Source: G963677485 sp942492855
GTDB lineage: Bacteria; Armatimonadota; HRBIN16
Length of the DNA: 64,000 nucleotides
Reading direction: 5' to 3'
Assembly: GCA_942492855.1 (NCBI GenBank)
Contig: OW818647.1
Span: forward strand, 1,240,001-1,304,000
Position numbers and translations under genes: made by a program. This document shows, piece after piece, positions 7,631 to 17,893 of this stretch. How positions within the stretch are numbered: the stretch's first letter is position 1; each line of letters starts with the position of its first letter. The notes beneath the pieces were generated by a model. That model ran no database searches. It saw nothing but the letters and a program-made list of their open reading frames with translations, and had not been told where the DNA came from.

Positions 7631-10600
7631 TTGACAGTAAGAAAAAAAGGTGCTGCGAAAGCACCAGCGGAACCAGGCGAAACCCCACAGCCTGTCGCCG
7701 AAGAAACCGAAAAGCAGCCGACCGAGCAGGATGTCAGCGGCTTCCCCATCGTGGGCATCGGCGCGTCGGCCGGAGGGCTGGCGGCGTTTGAAGCATTCTT
7801 CTCAGGAATGCCCGCAGATACCGACCCGGGAATGGCCTTCGTTCTGGTGCAGCACCTGGACCCTGACCACAAAAGCATCCTCACCGAGTTGATCCGGCGT
7901 TGCACCCGCATGGAGGTGTTCGAGGTGGAGGACGGCATGGTGGTGCGGCCCAACTGTGCCTACATCATCCCGCCTAACTTTGATATGGCCTTCATGAACG
8001 GTTCACTCCAGCTATTGGAGCCATCATCGCCCCGCGGTCAGCGTCAAGCCATCGACTATTTCTTCCGCTCTCTGGCCCAGGATCAACACGAGCACGCTAT
8101 CTGCATCGTGCTATCTGGCACCGGCAGCGACGGCACACAGGGTGTGCGTACCGTCAAAGGTGAGGGTGGAATGGTGATGGTGCAGAGCATCGAATCCTCA
8201 GAATACGACGGCATGCCGCGTAGTGCCATCGATACTGGGATGGCTGACTTTGTGCTGCCGCCGGCTGAGATGCCTGCCCAGCTCATCGCCTATGCTGCCC
8301 ATGCTTATGGAAAGCTTGCCTTGCGCACCCCTGCCGTGTTGCCGCAGACCGAAAACGCGCTGAAAAAAGTGTATACGCTGTTGCGTGCCCAAACCAGCCA
8401 CGACTTCTCACTGTATAAACCAAGCACCATTAACCGGCGTATCGAACGGCGCATGGCGGTGCAGCACGTAGATACTATTGAAACCTATGTTAAATACCTA
8501 CAGCAGACACCGGCTGAGGTGGAAGCTCTGTTTCGTGACCTGTTGATTGGCGTCACGAGCTTCTTCCGCGATTTGGAAGCATTCCAGATTCTGGAGCAAA
8601 AAATCATCCCCGAACTCTTTGCCGGAAAGCCAGCGGACGGCACGATACGCGTCTGGTCAACGGGCTGTTCCACCGGTGAAGAGGCCTATTCACTGGCCAT
8701 CCTTATCACTGAGCATATGGAGGCCTTGAAACAAAATTACACCGTACAGCTTTTCGCCACCGATATCGATAGCCGCGCTATCACTACCGCACGGAGTGGC
8801 CTCTACCCGGCCAGCATCGCAGCGGATATCACCCCTGAACGTTTAACCCGTTTTTTCACTGTGCTACCCAATGGAGGCGGGTATCGAGTACATAAAAAAA
8901 TCCGCGACATGCTGGTCTTTTCTGAGCAGAATGTAATCAAGGACCCTCCGTTTTCGAAACTAGACCTCATCAGTTGCCGTAACCTGCTGATATATATGGG
9001 CAGCGAACTGCAGAAAAAGCTCATTCCGCTATTCCGCTACGCTTTGAAACCGGGTGGTTATCTATTCCTGGGTACCTCAGAGACGGTGGGCGATTATACC
9101 GATCAGTTCATTGCCGTTGACCGGAAATCAAAGATTTACCAAAGGAAAGAGGATACCCCAGGCAAACATCGCGCAGCCCATGGACTGTTTCACCCGCCCT
9201 TAACAGACATGGATGCAAAACTCCCGCATACCGTCGGCAAGCCGGCACCCCCTTTGAAACTGCCGTTGCGCGAATTGACCGAACAAGCATTATTGCAGCA
9301 GCTTATTCAGGCTGCGGCCCTGGTAAACGGGCATGGCGACATCCTATATCTCCACGGCCGTACCGGGATGTACCTGGAACTCGCCCCGGGCGAAACAGGT
9401 ATCAATAACATCCTGCAGATGGCCCGTGAAGGGCTGAAATGGGACTTAGCCTCAGCACTCAATGAAGGCGTTGCCAGTAAAGAGACCGTGATTCGCAATG
9501 GGTTGCGTGTGAAGACTAATGGCGACTTCACGCTAGTGAACCTCATAATTCGACCCGTGTTGTCAGGTTCCACTGCGGCACAGGATGTGCCTCTATATCT
9601 GGTCATCCTGGAGCAGGCACAGACAGCTCAACCCTCTGCCATGGCCCACGACGACACCACACCAGATGGCGAAACGCCCCTTGGGCTGGATGTCGATGGC
9701 CGTATAGACGCTCTGAAACAGGAGCTGCGCGCCAAAGAGGAATACCTTCAGACAACCAACGAAGAGCTGGAAACCTCAAATGAAGAACTAAAGTCTTCCA
9801 ATGAAGAGATGCAGTCGGTGAATGAAGAACTGCAGTCTACTAATGAAGAGCTAGAGACATCCAAGGAAGAGCTGCAGTCTGTCAACGAGGAGCTGGCCAC
9901 GGTAAACTCCGAGCTGCAAACAAAGGTTCTGGACCTGTCACGCGCCAATAATGACATGAACAACCTGCTGGCTGGTACCGGCATCGGAACCGTGTTTGTG
10001 GACCATAAACTGCATATCTTACGCTTTACACCCGCCATTACACAAATCATTAACCTAATCGCAAGCGATGTGGGCAGGCCCGTCGGGCATATCGTGTCTA
10101 ATCTGGTCGGATATGATCAACTGGTTGCGGATACGCAGACCGTGTTGGACACGTTGATTCCCAAAGAGGTGGAAGTGCAGACACTGGCAGGCGTGTGGTA
10201 TGCGCTGCGTATAATGCCTTACCGTACGACAGATAATGTGATTGAGGGTGCGGTAATCACCTTTGTGGATATCTCAGAAATTCAAAAGTCCAGAGAGTCA
10301 TTGCGTAAAGCGAATGAAGTGCTCCGGTTGGCCGTGGTGGTGCGTGACGCCCACGATGCCATTACCGTGCAGGACCTGGAGGGCCGGATCCTGGCCTGGA
10401 ACCCTGGGGCAGTTCGGATGTATGGCTGGAGTGAAGAAGAGGCACTGCTAATGAACGTGCGTGACCGCATCCCTGAGGGTCTGCGGAAGGACGCACTGCA
10501 CAAGATTCATCAGCTCAGCCAGGCCGAAATTCTAGAGGCGTATCGTACCCAGCGGATCACGAAACAGGGTAATATCGTAGAGGTCTCGATCATCTCCACT

Positions 10601-10693
10601 GCGCTGGTAAATGATACGGGCGACATGTACGCAATTGCCACCACAGAACGGGTGATTCAATCGAAGCGATCGAGCGAGGGAGGCACACCATGA
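7631..10693 (+). CDS. CheB-CheR fusion with coiled coil and PAS domains
   Basis: The 1020-aa protein starts at a TTG preceded by GGAGG. Residues 38-225 are a CheB methylesterase domain with the full catalytic triad: Ser46 in GIGASAGG, His75 in VQHLDPDH, Asp167 in GTGSDGT. Residues about 245-510 are a CheR methyltransferase (INRRIERRM, GVTSFFRD, WSTGCSTGEEAYSLA, LISCRNLLIY). A long heptad-like coiled coil follows (about 690-765; repeats of NEELETSNEEL type). After it come a PAS-like domain of the CheR-associated type (TGIGTVFVDHKLHILRFTP) and a second PAS domain (AITVQDLEGRILAWNPGA). No receiver domain precedes CheB. Such fusions act in chemotaxis-like or two-component sensing, probably by reversible methylation of glutamates in a signalling partner. 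The stop overlaps the next gene by ATGA, so the two are co-translated. No MCP, CheA or CheW is in the window. Confidence 0.93.
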   Translation: MTVRKKGAAKAPAEPGETPQPVAEETEKQPTEQDVSGFPIVGIGASAGGLAAFEAFFSGMPADTDPGMAFVLVQHLDPDHKSILTELIRRCTRMEVFEVEDGMVVRPNCAYIIPPNFDMAFMNGSLQLLEPSSPRGQRQAIDYFFRSLAQDQHEHAICIVLSGTGSDGTQGVRTVKGEGGMVMVQSIESSEYDGMPRSAIDTGMADFVLPPAEMPAQLIAYAAHAYGKLALRTPAVLPQTENALKKVYTLLRAQTSHDFSLYKPSTINRRIERRMAVQHVDTIETYVKYLQQTPAEVEALFRDLLIGVTSFFRDLEAFQILEQKIIPELFAGKPADGTIRVWSTGCSTGEEAYSLAILITEHMEALKQNYTVQLFATDIDSRAITTARSGLYPASIAADITPERLTRFFTVLPNGGGYRVHKKIRDMLVFSEQNVIKDPPFSKLDLISCRNLLIYMGSELQKKLIPLFRYALKPGGYLFLGTSETVGDYTDQFIAVDRKSKIYQRKEDTPGKHRAAHGLFHPPLTDMDAKLPHTVGKPAPPLKLPLRELTEQALLQQLIQAAALVNGHGDILYLHGRTGMYLELAPGETGINNILQMAREGLKWDLASALNEGVASKETVIRNGLRVKTNGDFTLVNLIIRPVLSGSTAAQDVPLYLVILEQAQTAQPSAMAHDDTTPDGETPLGLDVDGRIDALKQELRAKEEYLQTTNEELETSNEELKSSNEEMQSVNEELQSTNEELETSKEELQSVNEELATVNSELQTKVLDLSRANNDMNNLLAGTGIGTVFVDHKLHILRFTPAITQIINLIASDVGRPVGHIVSNLVGYDQLVADTQTVLDTLIPKEVEVQTLAGVWYALRIMPYRTTDNVIEGAVITFVDISEIQKSRESLRKANEVLRLAVVVRDAHDAITVQDLEGRILAWNPGAVRMYGWSEEEALLMNVRDRIPEGLRKDALHKIHQLSQAEILEAYRTQRITKQGNIVEVSIISTALVNDTGDMYAIATTERVIQSKRSSEGGTP

Positions 10694-13600
10694 GCAATAG
10701 GGATGACCGGTCCGAACATGCCGCCGAGATGCGTCGGCTTGCCGAGGAGAAGTTTCTGTCAGATGAGGCGCAGCTGCCAGAAAACGTTGCTGCCATGTCT
10801 CCCGAACAAATCACCCATACAGTGCATGAGCTGCGGGTGCACCAGATCGAACTGGAGATGCAGAACGAGGAGCTGCGCCGGGCGCAAGGGGAACTCGATG
10901 TCGCACGGGCACGCTATTTCGACCTCTACGACCTTGCACCGGTGGGTTATTGCACCCTCAGTGAGCAGGGCCTTATTCTCGAGGTGAACCTCACTGCCGT
11001 GAAGATGCTGGGCGCGACTCGATCTCAGATTCTGAAACGGCCAATTAGCCAGTTTATCCTGTATGAAGATCAGGACATCTACTACAGTCACCGCAGTCAT
11101 CTTTTTCAGAGCGAAGAGCCGCAAGTATTCGAACTTCGCATGAAGGCTCATGGTGAGCCATTCTGGGCGCGGTTGGAAGCCACCGCTGCACAGGACACCG
11201 ACGGCTCAGTGGTCTGTCGTATGATAATCAGTGACATTACTCAGCATAAGCTAGGAGAGCTGTTATTAGGTGATGCACTAGCCGAGGCCAGACACTTACG
11301 GGACGCACTGGATCACGACTCATCTTGTATCTATACAAAGGATACTCAGGGACGATACTTATATGCCAACAAACAGGCACTGGGGTTGTTTGGCTGTACT
11401 GCTGAAGATGTGGTCGGATCTGACGATAGCTGCTTCTTTCCACCGGAGACGGTCAATCTGATCAGGAAACTAGATTCGCGTGTGTTGGCAGGATACCCAT
11501 CATCCGCAGAGGTAGATATTGCAGATACCGGAGCTGGCCGACGCGTGTTTTGGGAGGTCAAGACGCCGATCTACGCCGATCCCGAGCGTCTCACCATCTC
11601 TGGTCTGCTGGGTATCTCGACGGATATCACGGAGCGCAAGCGGTTTGAGGAGGTTCAAGCCTTCCTGGCCCAGACCAGCAGCGGCACATCGGATGAACCG
11701 TTCTTTAACGTGTTGGCCCGGTTTCTGGCCGACACACTGGGTATGGACTTCGTGTGTGTGGACCGGCTTGAAGGCGACGGTCTGAATGCGCGCACGGTGG
11801 CGGTATGGTGCGATGGCCAGTTTGAGGACAATGTGACCTATGCGCTGAAGGACACCCCATGTGGCGATGTGGTGGGCCAGACGGTCTGCTGCTTCCCTGC
11901 CAGCGTATGTGCGTTTTTCCCGCGCGACCAGGTTCTGGAGGATTTGAAGGCAGAGAGCTACGTGGGTGTGACGTTATGGGGCCACAGAGGTGAGCCTATC
12001 GGCCTGATAGCGGTAATTGGCCGTCGGCCGTTGGTGAACCGTAAGCTGGCAGAAGACGTGTTGAAGCTGGTGGGTGTGCGTGCCGCGGGCGAACTGGAAC
12101 GGCTGGATGCGGGTGAGTTGCTGCGAGCGAGTGAGGAGCGGTTCCGATCGCTGTTTGAAACGGCCCCTCTGGGCTATCAGTCGCTTGATGAAACGGGGAA
12201 CTTTGTTGAGGTGAACCAGGCCTGGCTAGACACGCTGGGATACCAGCGGGAAGAGGTGATGGGCAAGTGGTTCGGTGATTTTCTGGCTCCTGAGTATGCG
12301 GCCGCATTCCGAAAGCGCTTTCCCATGTTCAAAGCCGCGGGGAAGATCCATTCGGAGTTTCTGATGATTCATAAGGACGGCAGCCATCGATTTATCGCGT
12401 TTGACGGACGGATTGGATACCAGCCGGATGGTGTGACTTTCAAGCAGACCCATTGCATTTTATCGGATATCACTGAACACAAGCAGGTAGAAATCTACCG
12501 AGAGATGAGCATTGAGATTCTGAGGGTGCTCAATGAATCGGTGGCCCTTCCAGAAACCATCCAGAACGTGTTGAGCCTGATCAAGACGCACACCGGATGT
12601 GATGCGGTGGGTATACGGCTGCAGGACGGCAATGATTACCCCTATTACGTTCAAAACGGATTTTCTGAAGAGTTTCTGTTAGCCGAAAACTCATTGATCG
12701 AGCGCGGAGCCGACAATGGGGTCTGCCGTGACTGCGATGGCAAAATCAGCCTGGAGTGTACCTGCGGTCTAGTGATTTCGGGCAAAACCGACCCGACACA
12801 TCCGCTCATGACACGCGGCGGCAGTTTCTGGGTGAATGATTCCTTCCCTCTGCTCAAGCTGACGCCCGAGGAGGAGCCCCGGAACCGTCCGCGTAATACC
12901 TGCATTCATCAAAACTACGCCTCTGTGGCACTCATACCTATCAAAATTAACGAGACGATAGTGGGGCTCATCCAACTGAACGACAGGCAGAAAGGGCGTT
13001 TTACACTAGAGACAGTCGAAATGATGGAAGGTATCGCCTCCCACATAGGATCGGCACTCATACGTCAGCAGGCTGAGGATGAGCTGAAGAACAGCGAAGC
13101 CCGCTTCCGCAGCTATTTCGAAATGCCGCTGCATGGCCATGCAGTCACCTCGGCAGACAAACACTGGCTGGAAGTGAATGACCAGCTCTGCTCAATGCTG
13201 GGTTATACCAATGAAGAGTTCATGCAGATGACATGGGATGAGCTGACGCACCCAGATGATCTGGCTGCTGATGTGGAGCAATTTGAACGGGTATTGTCTG
13301 GTGAAACAGACCAATACAAGCTGGAAAAGCGGTTCATCCGCAAGGATGGTACGGTCGTATGGACCACGATCTCGGTAGGATGTGTGCGGAAATACGATGG
13401 GAAGCTAGCCTATTTTGTTTGTGTGATAGACGATATCACCGCACGAAAACAGGCCGAAGAAGAAAGGGTTGCGCTCGAGACCCAGTTGCAACAAGCGCAG
13501 AAGATGGAGACGGTGGGCCGGCTGGCTGGCGGTGTGGCGCATGACTTTAACAACATGCTGGGAGTAATAATAGGGCACACTCAGATGGCACTAGATGGAG

Positions 13601-14622
13601 TCGATGTTGATCTGCCATTGTATGATGACCTGACGGAAATCCGCTTAGCGGCTGAACGATCCGCTGATCTCACGCGGCAGCTTCTGGCTTTCGCCCGTAA
13701 ACAGACCGTCATGCCTAAGGAATTGGACTTGAATGAGACTGTTAAGGGCATGTTGAAGATGCTGGAACGGCTTATAGGCGAAAATGTCGGACTTGTGTGG
13801 AAGCCCTCAGCCGATCTGTGGCGGGTGAAGATGGATCCTTCGCAGGTCAACCAGATACTGACCAATCTGTGCGTGAACGCCCGCGATGCCATCGCCGATG
13901 TGGGTCATGTGACAATTATGACCAGCAACATCACGATCGACGAAGCGTATTGCACGGATCATGCCGGATTCGTACCTGGAGAATTTGTGTGCTTGACGGT
14001 CTCCGATGACGGCTGCGGAATGAACGAGGAGCTGCTTGCCCATGTTTTCGAACCGTTCTATACTACCAAAGGTGTAGGTGAAGGTACAGGACTTGGACTC
14101 TCCAGCGTGTACGGAGCTGTGAAACAGAATGGCGGTTTTATCAGTGTCTACAGCGAGCTGGGTCACGGCACGATTTTCACTATCTACATTCCAAGATTCG
14201 TCCAATCCAGCATCCAGTTACCCGAAAGCAAACCAGCAGTCCCCACCATACGCGGTCATGAAACCATACTGTTGGTAGAGGATGAACCATCGATCTTGAA
14301 ACTGGCGAAGAAGATGCTGGAACGCCTGGGTTACACTGTCATCACTGCGGCCACCCCTGGCGAGGCGATGGAGTTGGCCGAACAGCACCATGGCGAAATC
14401 AACCTTTTGTTAACCGACGTGGTGATGCCCGAGATGAACGGCCGTGATCTGGCCAAGAACCTGCTGTCACTCTATCCTGGCATGGGGCGTCTGTTCATGT
14501 CGGGATACACGTCTGATGTGATCGCTCACCAGGGGAAAGTGGAGGAAGGGATGTATTTCATCCAGAAGCCGTTCTCCATGAGTGAGTTGTCCACCATGGT
14601 CCGGCGCGCCCTCGGCGAGTAG
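10690..14622 (+). CDS. Hybrid sensor histidine kinase (PAS/GAF array, HisKA, HATPase, receiver)
   Basis: This is a 1310-aa soluble hybrid kinase. In order: PAS (about 70-175), PAS (about 200-315, with IYTKDTQGRYLYANKQA), GAF (about 320-480), PAS (about 485-600, FETAPLGYQSLDETGNFVEV), GAF (about 615-790, with cysteines at GVCRDCDG and LECTCG), PAS (about 800-920). Then a HisKA H-box with His951 in GGVAHDFNNML, a GHKL ATPase (NLCVNARDAI, DDGCGMNEE, TGLGLSSVYG) and a C-terminal receiver whose phospho-acceptor is Asp1243 in LLLTDVVMPEMNG. No transmembrane segment is visible, so it senses in the cytoplasm. The ATGA overlap with the CheB-CheR gene implies a shared circuit, the fusion possibly being regulated by or regulating this kinase. 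The output target is not encoded nearby. Confidence 0.93.
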   Translation: MSNRDDRSEHAAEMRRLAEEKFLSDEAQLPENVAAMSPEQITHTVHELRVHQIELEMQNEELRRAQGELDVARARYFDLYDLAPVGYCTLSEQGLILEVNLTAVKMLGATRSQILKRPISQFILYEDQDIYYSHRSHLFQSEEPQVFELRMKAHGEPFWARLEATAAQDTDGSVVCRMIISDITQHKLGELLLGDALAEARHLRDALDHDSSCIYTKDTQGRYLYANKQALGLFGCTAEDVVGSDDSCFFPPETVNLIRKLDSRVLAGYPSSAEVDIADTGAGRRVFWEVKTPIYADPERLTISGLLGISTDITERKRFEEVQAFLAQTSSGTSDEPFFNVLARFLADTLGMDFVCVDRLEGDGLNARTVAVWCDGQFEDNVTYALKDTPCGDVVGQTVCCFPASVCAFFPRDQVLEDLKAESYVGVTLWGHRGEPIGLIAVIGRRPLVNRKLAEDVLKLVGVRAAGELERLDAGELLRASEERFRSLFETAPLGYQSLDETGNFVEVNQAWLDTLGYQREEVMGKWFGDFLAPEYAAAFRKRFPMFKAAGKIHSEFLMIHKDGSHRFIAFDGRIGYQPDGVTFKQTHCILSDITEHKQVEIYREMSIEILRVLNESVALPETIQNVLSLIKTHTGCDAVGIRLQDGNDYPYYVQNGFSEEFLLAENSLIERGADNGVCRDCDGKISLECTCGLVISGKTDPTHPLMTRGGSFWVNDSFPLLKLTPEEEPRNRPRNTCIHQNYASVALIPIKINETIVGLIQLNDRQKGRFTLETVEMMEGIASHIGSALIRQQAEDELKNSEARFRSYFEMPLHGHAVTSADKHWLEVNDQLCSMLGYTNEEFMQMTWDELTHPDDLAADVEQFERVLSGETDQYKLEKRFIRKDGTVVWTTISVGCVRKYDGKLAYFVCVIDDITARKQAEEERVALETQLQQAQKMETVGRLAGGVAHDFNNMLGVIIGHTQMALDGVDVDLPLYDDLTEIRLAAERSADLTRQLLAFARKQTVMPKELDLNETVKGMLKMLERLIGENVGLVWKPSADLWRVKMDPSQVNQILTNLCVNARDAIADVGHVTIMTSNITIDEAYCTDHAGFVPGEFVCLTVSDDGCGMNEELLAHVFEPFYTTKGVGEGTGLGLSSVYGAVKQNGGFISVYSELGHGTIFTIYIPRFVQSSIQLPESKPAVPTIRGHETILLVEDEPSILKLAKKMLERLGYTVITAATPGEAMELAEQHHGEINLLLTDVVMPEMNGRDLAKNLLSLYPGMGRLFMSGYTSDVIAHQGKVEEGMYFIQKPFSMSELSTMVRRALGE

Positions 14623-14633
14623 CGGCTAGCGGT

Positions 14634-14848
14634 TGTCTGAACCACGGATTACGCGGATTACACGGATGGGTTCGGATGGGACGGATCATCTCCTGACCGG
14701 TCCGGTTTTCCCTTTCCGGGCCGGTCTTTCCGGTTGTAATGACACATTCCCCTCCGCGCCCTCCGCGTCTCCGCGTGAGACTTCCCGCCCTGGGGCACCC
14801 ACAGGGGGGTGCCCCTACATCCGGGCCAGGGCGACCAGCCGGTCGCCC
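14634..14848. repeat. Extragenic repeat cluster, mirror image of 7249-7456
   Basis: It begins 12 bases after the kinase stop with a periodic repeat (GGATTACGCGGATTACACGG, 14645-14664). A GACCGG hairpin follows (14695-14726, arms GACCGGTCCGG/CCGGGCCGGTC, followed by TTTCC, a possible terminator). Then come CTCCGCG repeats (14752-14778), a hairpin GGGGCACCC/GGGTGCCCC (14792-14815) and a hairpin GGGCGACC/GGTCGCCC (14829-14848). The same four element types occur in reverse order and orientation at 7249-7456. Confidence 0.7.
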
Positions 14849-14861
14849 CTACGCCGTGCCC

Positions 14862-17843
14862 CTACTCCAAATGGTACAGCCCCGTGCCCATGGCCTCGAT
14901 GTCGGCCTTGAACTCGCTGATGCCGCTACCCACCAGTTTGCCGGTGAACAGCTCGGTCACACGGGCGGGCCGAGGCAAACGCACGGTGCGGACACCCCCC
15001 TCGTTCACGCTCACCGACAGCACGCTGCGGTTGGCGTAGACCGTCTCGCCGCCCTCGGTATACAGGTGCACTCCGGCGGCGCGCGCCAGGTTGCGCAGCA
15101 GCACCGTGGGTATGATCGGCGCGGAGGAGTACACGCTGGTCCATTCCGGGTAACGGCGCACGGCTAGACCCGCACGCGGAGTGTTGGCGATGGTGCCCAG
15201 AACTTGTGCCTTGGGGTCGTCGGCGTAGATCACAGGCCCGGTCACGTAGTCAGTGCCATAGTTCGTGCCGGATGTTAGCCCAGCCAGAAGCGGGTCGGAG
15301 CCGTTGAGCTTCACCAAACAAGGCGACTGCTCCCGCAGCATCTTCAGGCTGATGCCCGTCAGCGCCTCCATACCGGCTGGATCGAGTTTGCCCTCGTTGT
15401 AGACGCCTGGCGCGAATATCCACACCGCCATCCGGCCGTCGCGCTTGACCACCCTGTCAATCATCTGCCGCTGTTTCGCGGTGGGCGCCACGCACGAAAT
15501 GAACACATACATGCGATGGGGCGGTATCAGCTCGATGTCGTCCAGCATGTAGGTGCCGAACGGCGCACCCACATGGCCCAACTGCGGGAGCTGCTCCATG
15601 ATCATCGGCCCGCTGAGGGTATTTCCCGTGCGCAGCCAGGCGAGGGAGCGCGGATCCAGCACAAACGCGATCTGATGGACCGGCGTGCGGTCCCAATCGA
15701 CCGTCTTGTAAGCGATGGCGGCCATGTCGCCGATCTCCCGCATCATGCGCGGATCGTCAAACCAGCCGCCGCCCATGTCGAACCACCACATGCCGCAGCC
15801 GTTGCCCAGCACGTTGCCCAGCTCACGCTTCTGCTGCAGCAGGCTTTCCCCATAGGTCGCCGCCTGGCCAAACTCACCCACTTTTCCGCCTGTCAGCCAG
15901 GTTCGGTAGTCGTTCTCGTCCATCCACAGCTTGCCGTGCGCCTTGATGGAGTCGGTCAGCGACATGAAGTGCGAGTAGCCGGTGCCCGCGGTGCGGAATG
16001 CGTAGCTTGAGGGGCTGGTCATGAAATCCACATCGGGACAGGCCAGAAGCTTGTCCATCGCCAGGTGACCCGCGTTCTGCTGGCGCTGGTCAGCGGTGAG
16101 CTGCAGCACGTAGCCGTAGAACGCCCCCACCAGCTTCTCGCGGCGTGTCGCCTCTTTGATGACCTTGCCGAAGTAAGCGATGGTCTCCGCCACCAGATCA
16201 CTGGTGTAGAGGTTGTAGTCAATCACCGACTGCGCCTTGGCAGGATCGTGCAGCGTGTAGAGGGCCGAATCGGCGCGTTGTGCCCGCGTGGGGATCGGAG
16301 CGTTGTCAAACGTCACGGCTGGATCGGACCACGCCGTGCGCAGTGCCTCCACGCTGCCATACTTCTCCTTGAGCCAGCGGTGGAAGGCATCGCGGTTGGG
16401 TCGGCTGTAGTCCACCCACTGGTCCTCGTTACCGCCCCACATCATCCACTCCTCTGTGGTGCCGGAGGCCACATGGTAACCCACCACGCGGTCCGACCAC
16501 GGTGACTGCTCCATATGGCGGATGTATCGGCGGATGGCGTCCGCGGTGTCTTTTCGCCAGACCTCAGAGGCCCAGCAGGGCACCTGATGTTCATCATTGT
16601 GGATGAACGGGATCGGCTTGCCGTCGCCCTTATCATATGTCACCATTTCGTCGGGGTGCTGATCGCACCACCATTTCGGTGCCCGAAGGTAAAGGCGAGG
16701 GAAGAAATAGGCCTGTGGATCGCTGCTCAGCACCATCATCGAGCGTTCATCCACCTGCGAATAGTCCCACTTATTCGGTGCCGTCCATACTTCCTTCGCG
16801 AGGAAGTAGCCAGCCTCCGACGGCGTGGAACTGAAGGTGTAGAGATGCACCCCGGCCTGCCCGAACTGCGTGAAATACTTGATCTGCGGGTTATAAGACA
16901 TGTAGGAGATCGCCGCGTTGGGCTGACCATTCAGGAACAGCGTCGGCACGCCCTTGTGCGGCTTGACCTCGGCGATGCTTTTAGGGGCTTTGCGTCCCTG
17001 CAGCTTGATCTTGCCCAGAACGCCCTCGCCGCCCTTGCTGTCTACCGCCATGTTGCCCACTCGCAGCCGCACGGTGTGCTCGCCCGTCCATGAAAACTCG
17101 GGTATCATCAACTTCACCGGGCCGAAACTCACACGCTGCCCAGCAACCAACGCAGTCGGTAAGGAGACGGGCACGCGCGCTGCGATCGTCTGTCCTTTCA
17201 GAAGCTGAAGCTCGTTCAGATCGTCGTTCGTGAAGTCCTTCTCCGATCTGATGGCTCCGCTGATACTGATCATCTTGCCTGCGTCAGCGGTGGCGGGGAT
17301 GGTCGCCGTGGCGGACACATGCACCGGCTCATCACGCAGCAGGGTGATGGAGGCCAGCTCGATCTGGTATTCCGTATTCTGGGTGATGTCAAACGCGATG
17401 ACCGCCATCAGCTTAACAGGCCAGTCGAAGCGTCCGTTCGCATCTTTCGACCAGGACGAAACACGGAACTGCGACCAGTTGAAGCGCACGTCCCGCCACT
17501 CATCCGAGTCGGTGAGGTTGAACGGCTCTGGGGAGTATTCGGCGTTGTTCTCATCGACGATCTTGACGCACAGACTGAACGCGGCTCCCAAGTTGCGCAC
17601 GCGCAGCACCATCGCCTTGAAGGGCTGGGTGATGGCCCGGCGCAGATACATGTCCGCCGAGGTGGTTGCGGGGTGTTTAGGCGAAAACTTCCAGCCGATC
17701 GCGTTGCCGGCGGGTTCAATCTCATATTGGTTGAACTCCACAGCCAGGCGAACAGCCTCGCGGGCACTGTCCCACTCCTGTGGCTTTTTGCCGTCTACGA
17801 ACAGCTCTTTCAGCGACGTGGCATTGGTTTTTTGCGGGCTCAT
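14862..17843 (-). CDS. GH42-like beta-galactosidase-type glycoside hydrolase
   Basis: The start is the ATG at 17843 (MSPQKTNATS) with CGGAGG six bases before it. The frame is open for 95 more codons, but that extension is basic, low-quality and overlaps the HicB-like gene. The 993-aa protein has an N-terminal beta-sandwich (1-300), then a TIM barrel with GH42/GH-A clan features: FFPRLYLRAPKWW, DRVVGYHVASGTTEEWMMWG (acid/base region, Glu464/465) and GKLWMDENDYRTW (candidate nucleophile Glu643). A Rossmann-like trimerisation domain follows (HRMYVFISCVAPT, DGRMAVWIFAPG), then a small C-terminal beta-domain. This order is that of GH42 enzymes, which release galactose from oligosaccharides, although related putative beta-galactosidases have other substrates. 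There is no signal peptide, so it is likely cytoplasmic. Confidence 0.8.
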   Translation of the reverse strand: MSPQKTNATSLKELFVDGKKPQEWDSAREAVRLAVEFNQYEIEPAGNAIGWKFSPKHPATTSADMYLRRAITQPFKAMVLRVRNLGAAFSLCVKIVDENNAEYSPEPFNLTDSDEWRDVRFNWSQFRVSSWSKDANGRFDWPVKLMAVIAFDITQNTEYQIELASITLLRDEPVHVSATATIPATADAGKMISISGAIRSEKDFTNDDLNELQLLKGQTIAARVPVSLPTALVAGQRVSFGPVKLMIPEFSWTGEHTVRLRVGNMAVDSKGGEGVLGKIKLQGRKAPKSIAEVKPHKGVPTLFLNGQPNAAISYMSYNPQIKYFTQFGQAGVHLYTFSSTPSEAGYFLAKEVWTAPNKWDYSQVDERSMMVLSSDPQAYFFPRLYLRAPKWWCDQHPDEMVTYDKGDGKPIPFIHNDEHQVPCWASEVWRKDTADAIRRYIRHMEQSPWSDRVVGYHVASGTTEEWMMWGGNEDQWVDYSRPNRDAFHRWLKEKYGSVEALRTAWSDPAVTFDNAPIPTRAQRADSALYTLHDPAKAQSVIDYNLYTSDLVAETIAYFGKVIKEATRREKLVGAFYGYVLQLTADQRQQNAGHLAMDKLLACPDVDFMTSPSSYAFRTAGTGYSHFMSLTDSIKAHGKLWMDENDYRTWLTGGKVGEFGQAATYGESLLQQKRELGNVLGNGCGMWWFDMGGGWFDDPRMMREIGDMAAIAYKTVDWDRTPVHQIAFVLDPRSLAWLRTGNTLSGPMIMEQLPQLGHVGAPFGTYMLDDIELIPPHRMYVFISCVAPTAKQRQMIDRVVKRDGRMAVWIFAPGVYNEGKLDPAGMEALTGISLKMLREQSPCLVKLNGSDPLLAGLTSGTNYGTDYVTGPVIYADDPKAQVLGTIANTPRAGLAVRRYPEWTSVYSSAPIIPTVLLRNLARAAGVHLYTEGGETVYANRSVLSVSVNEGGVRTVRLPRPARVTELFTGKLVGSGISEFKADIEAMGTGLYHLE

Positions 17844-17893
17844 GGTGTTCCTCCGATATGGCTGAGTGTGGTGCTTTGGTTTACTATACGCCA

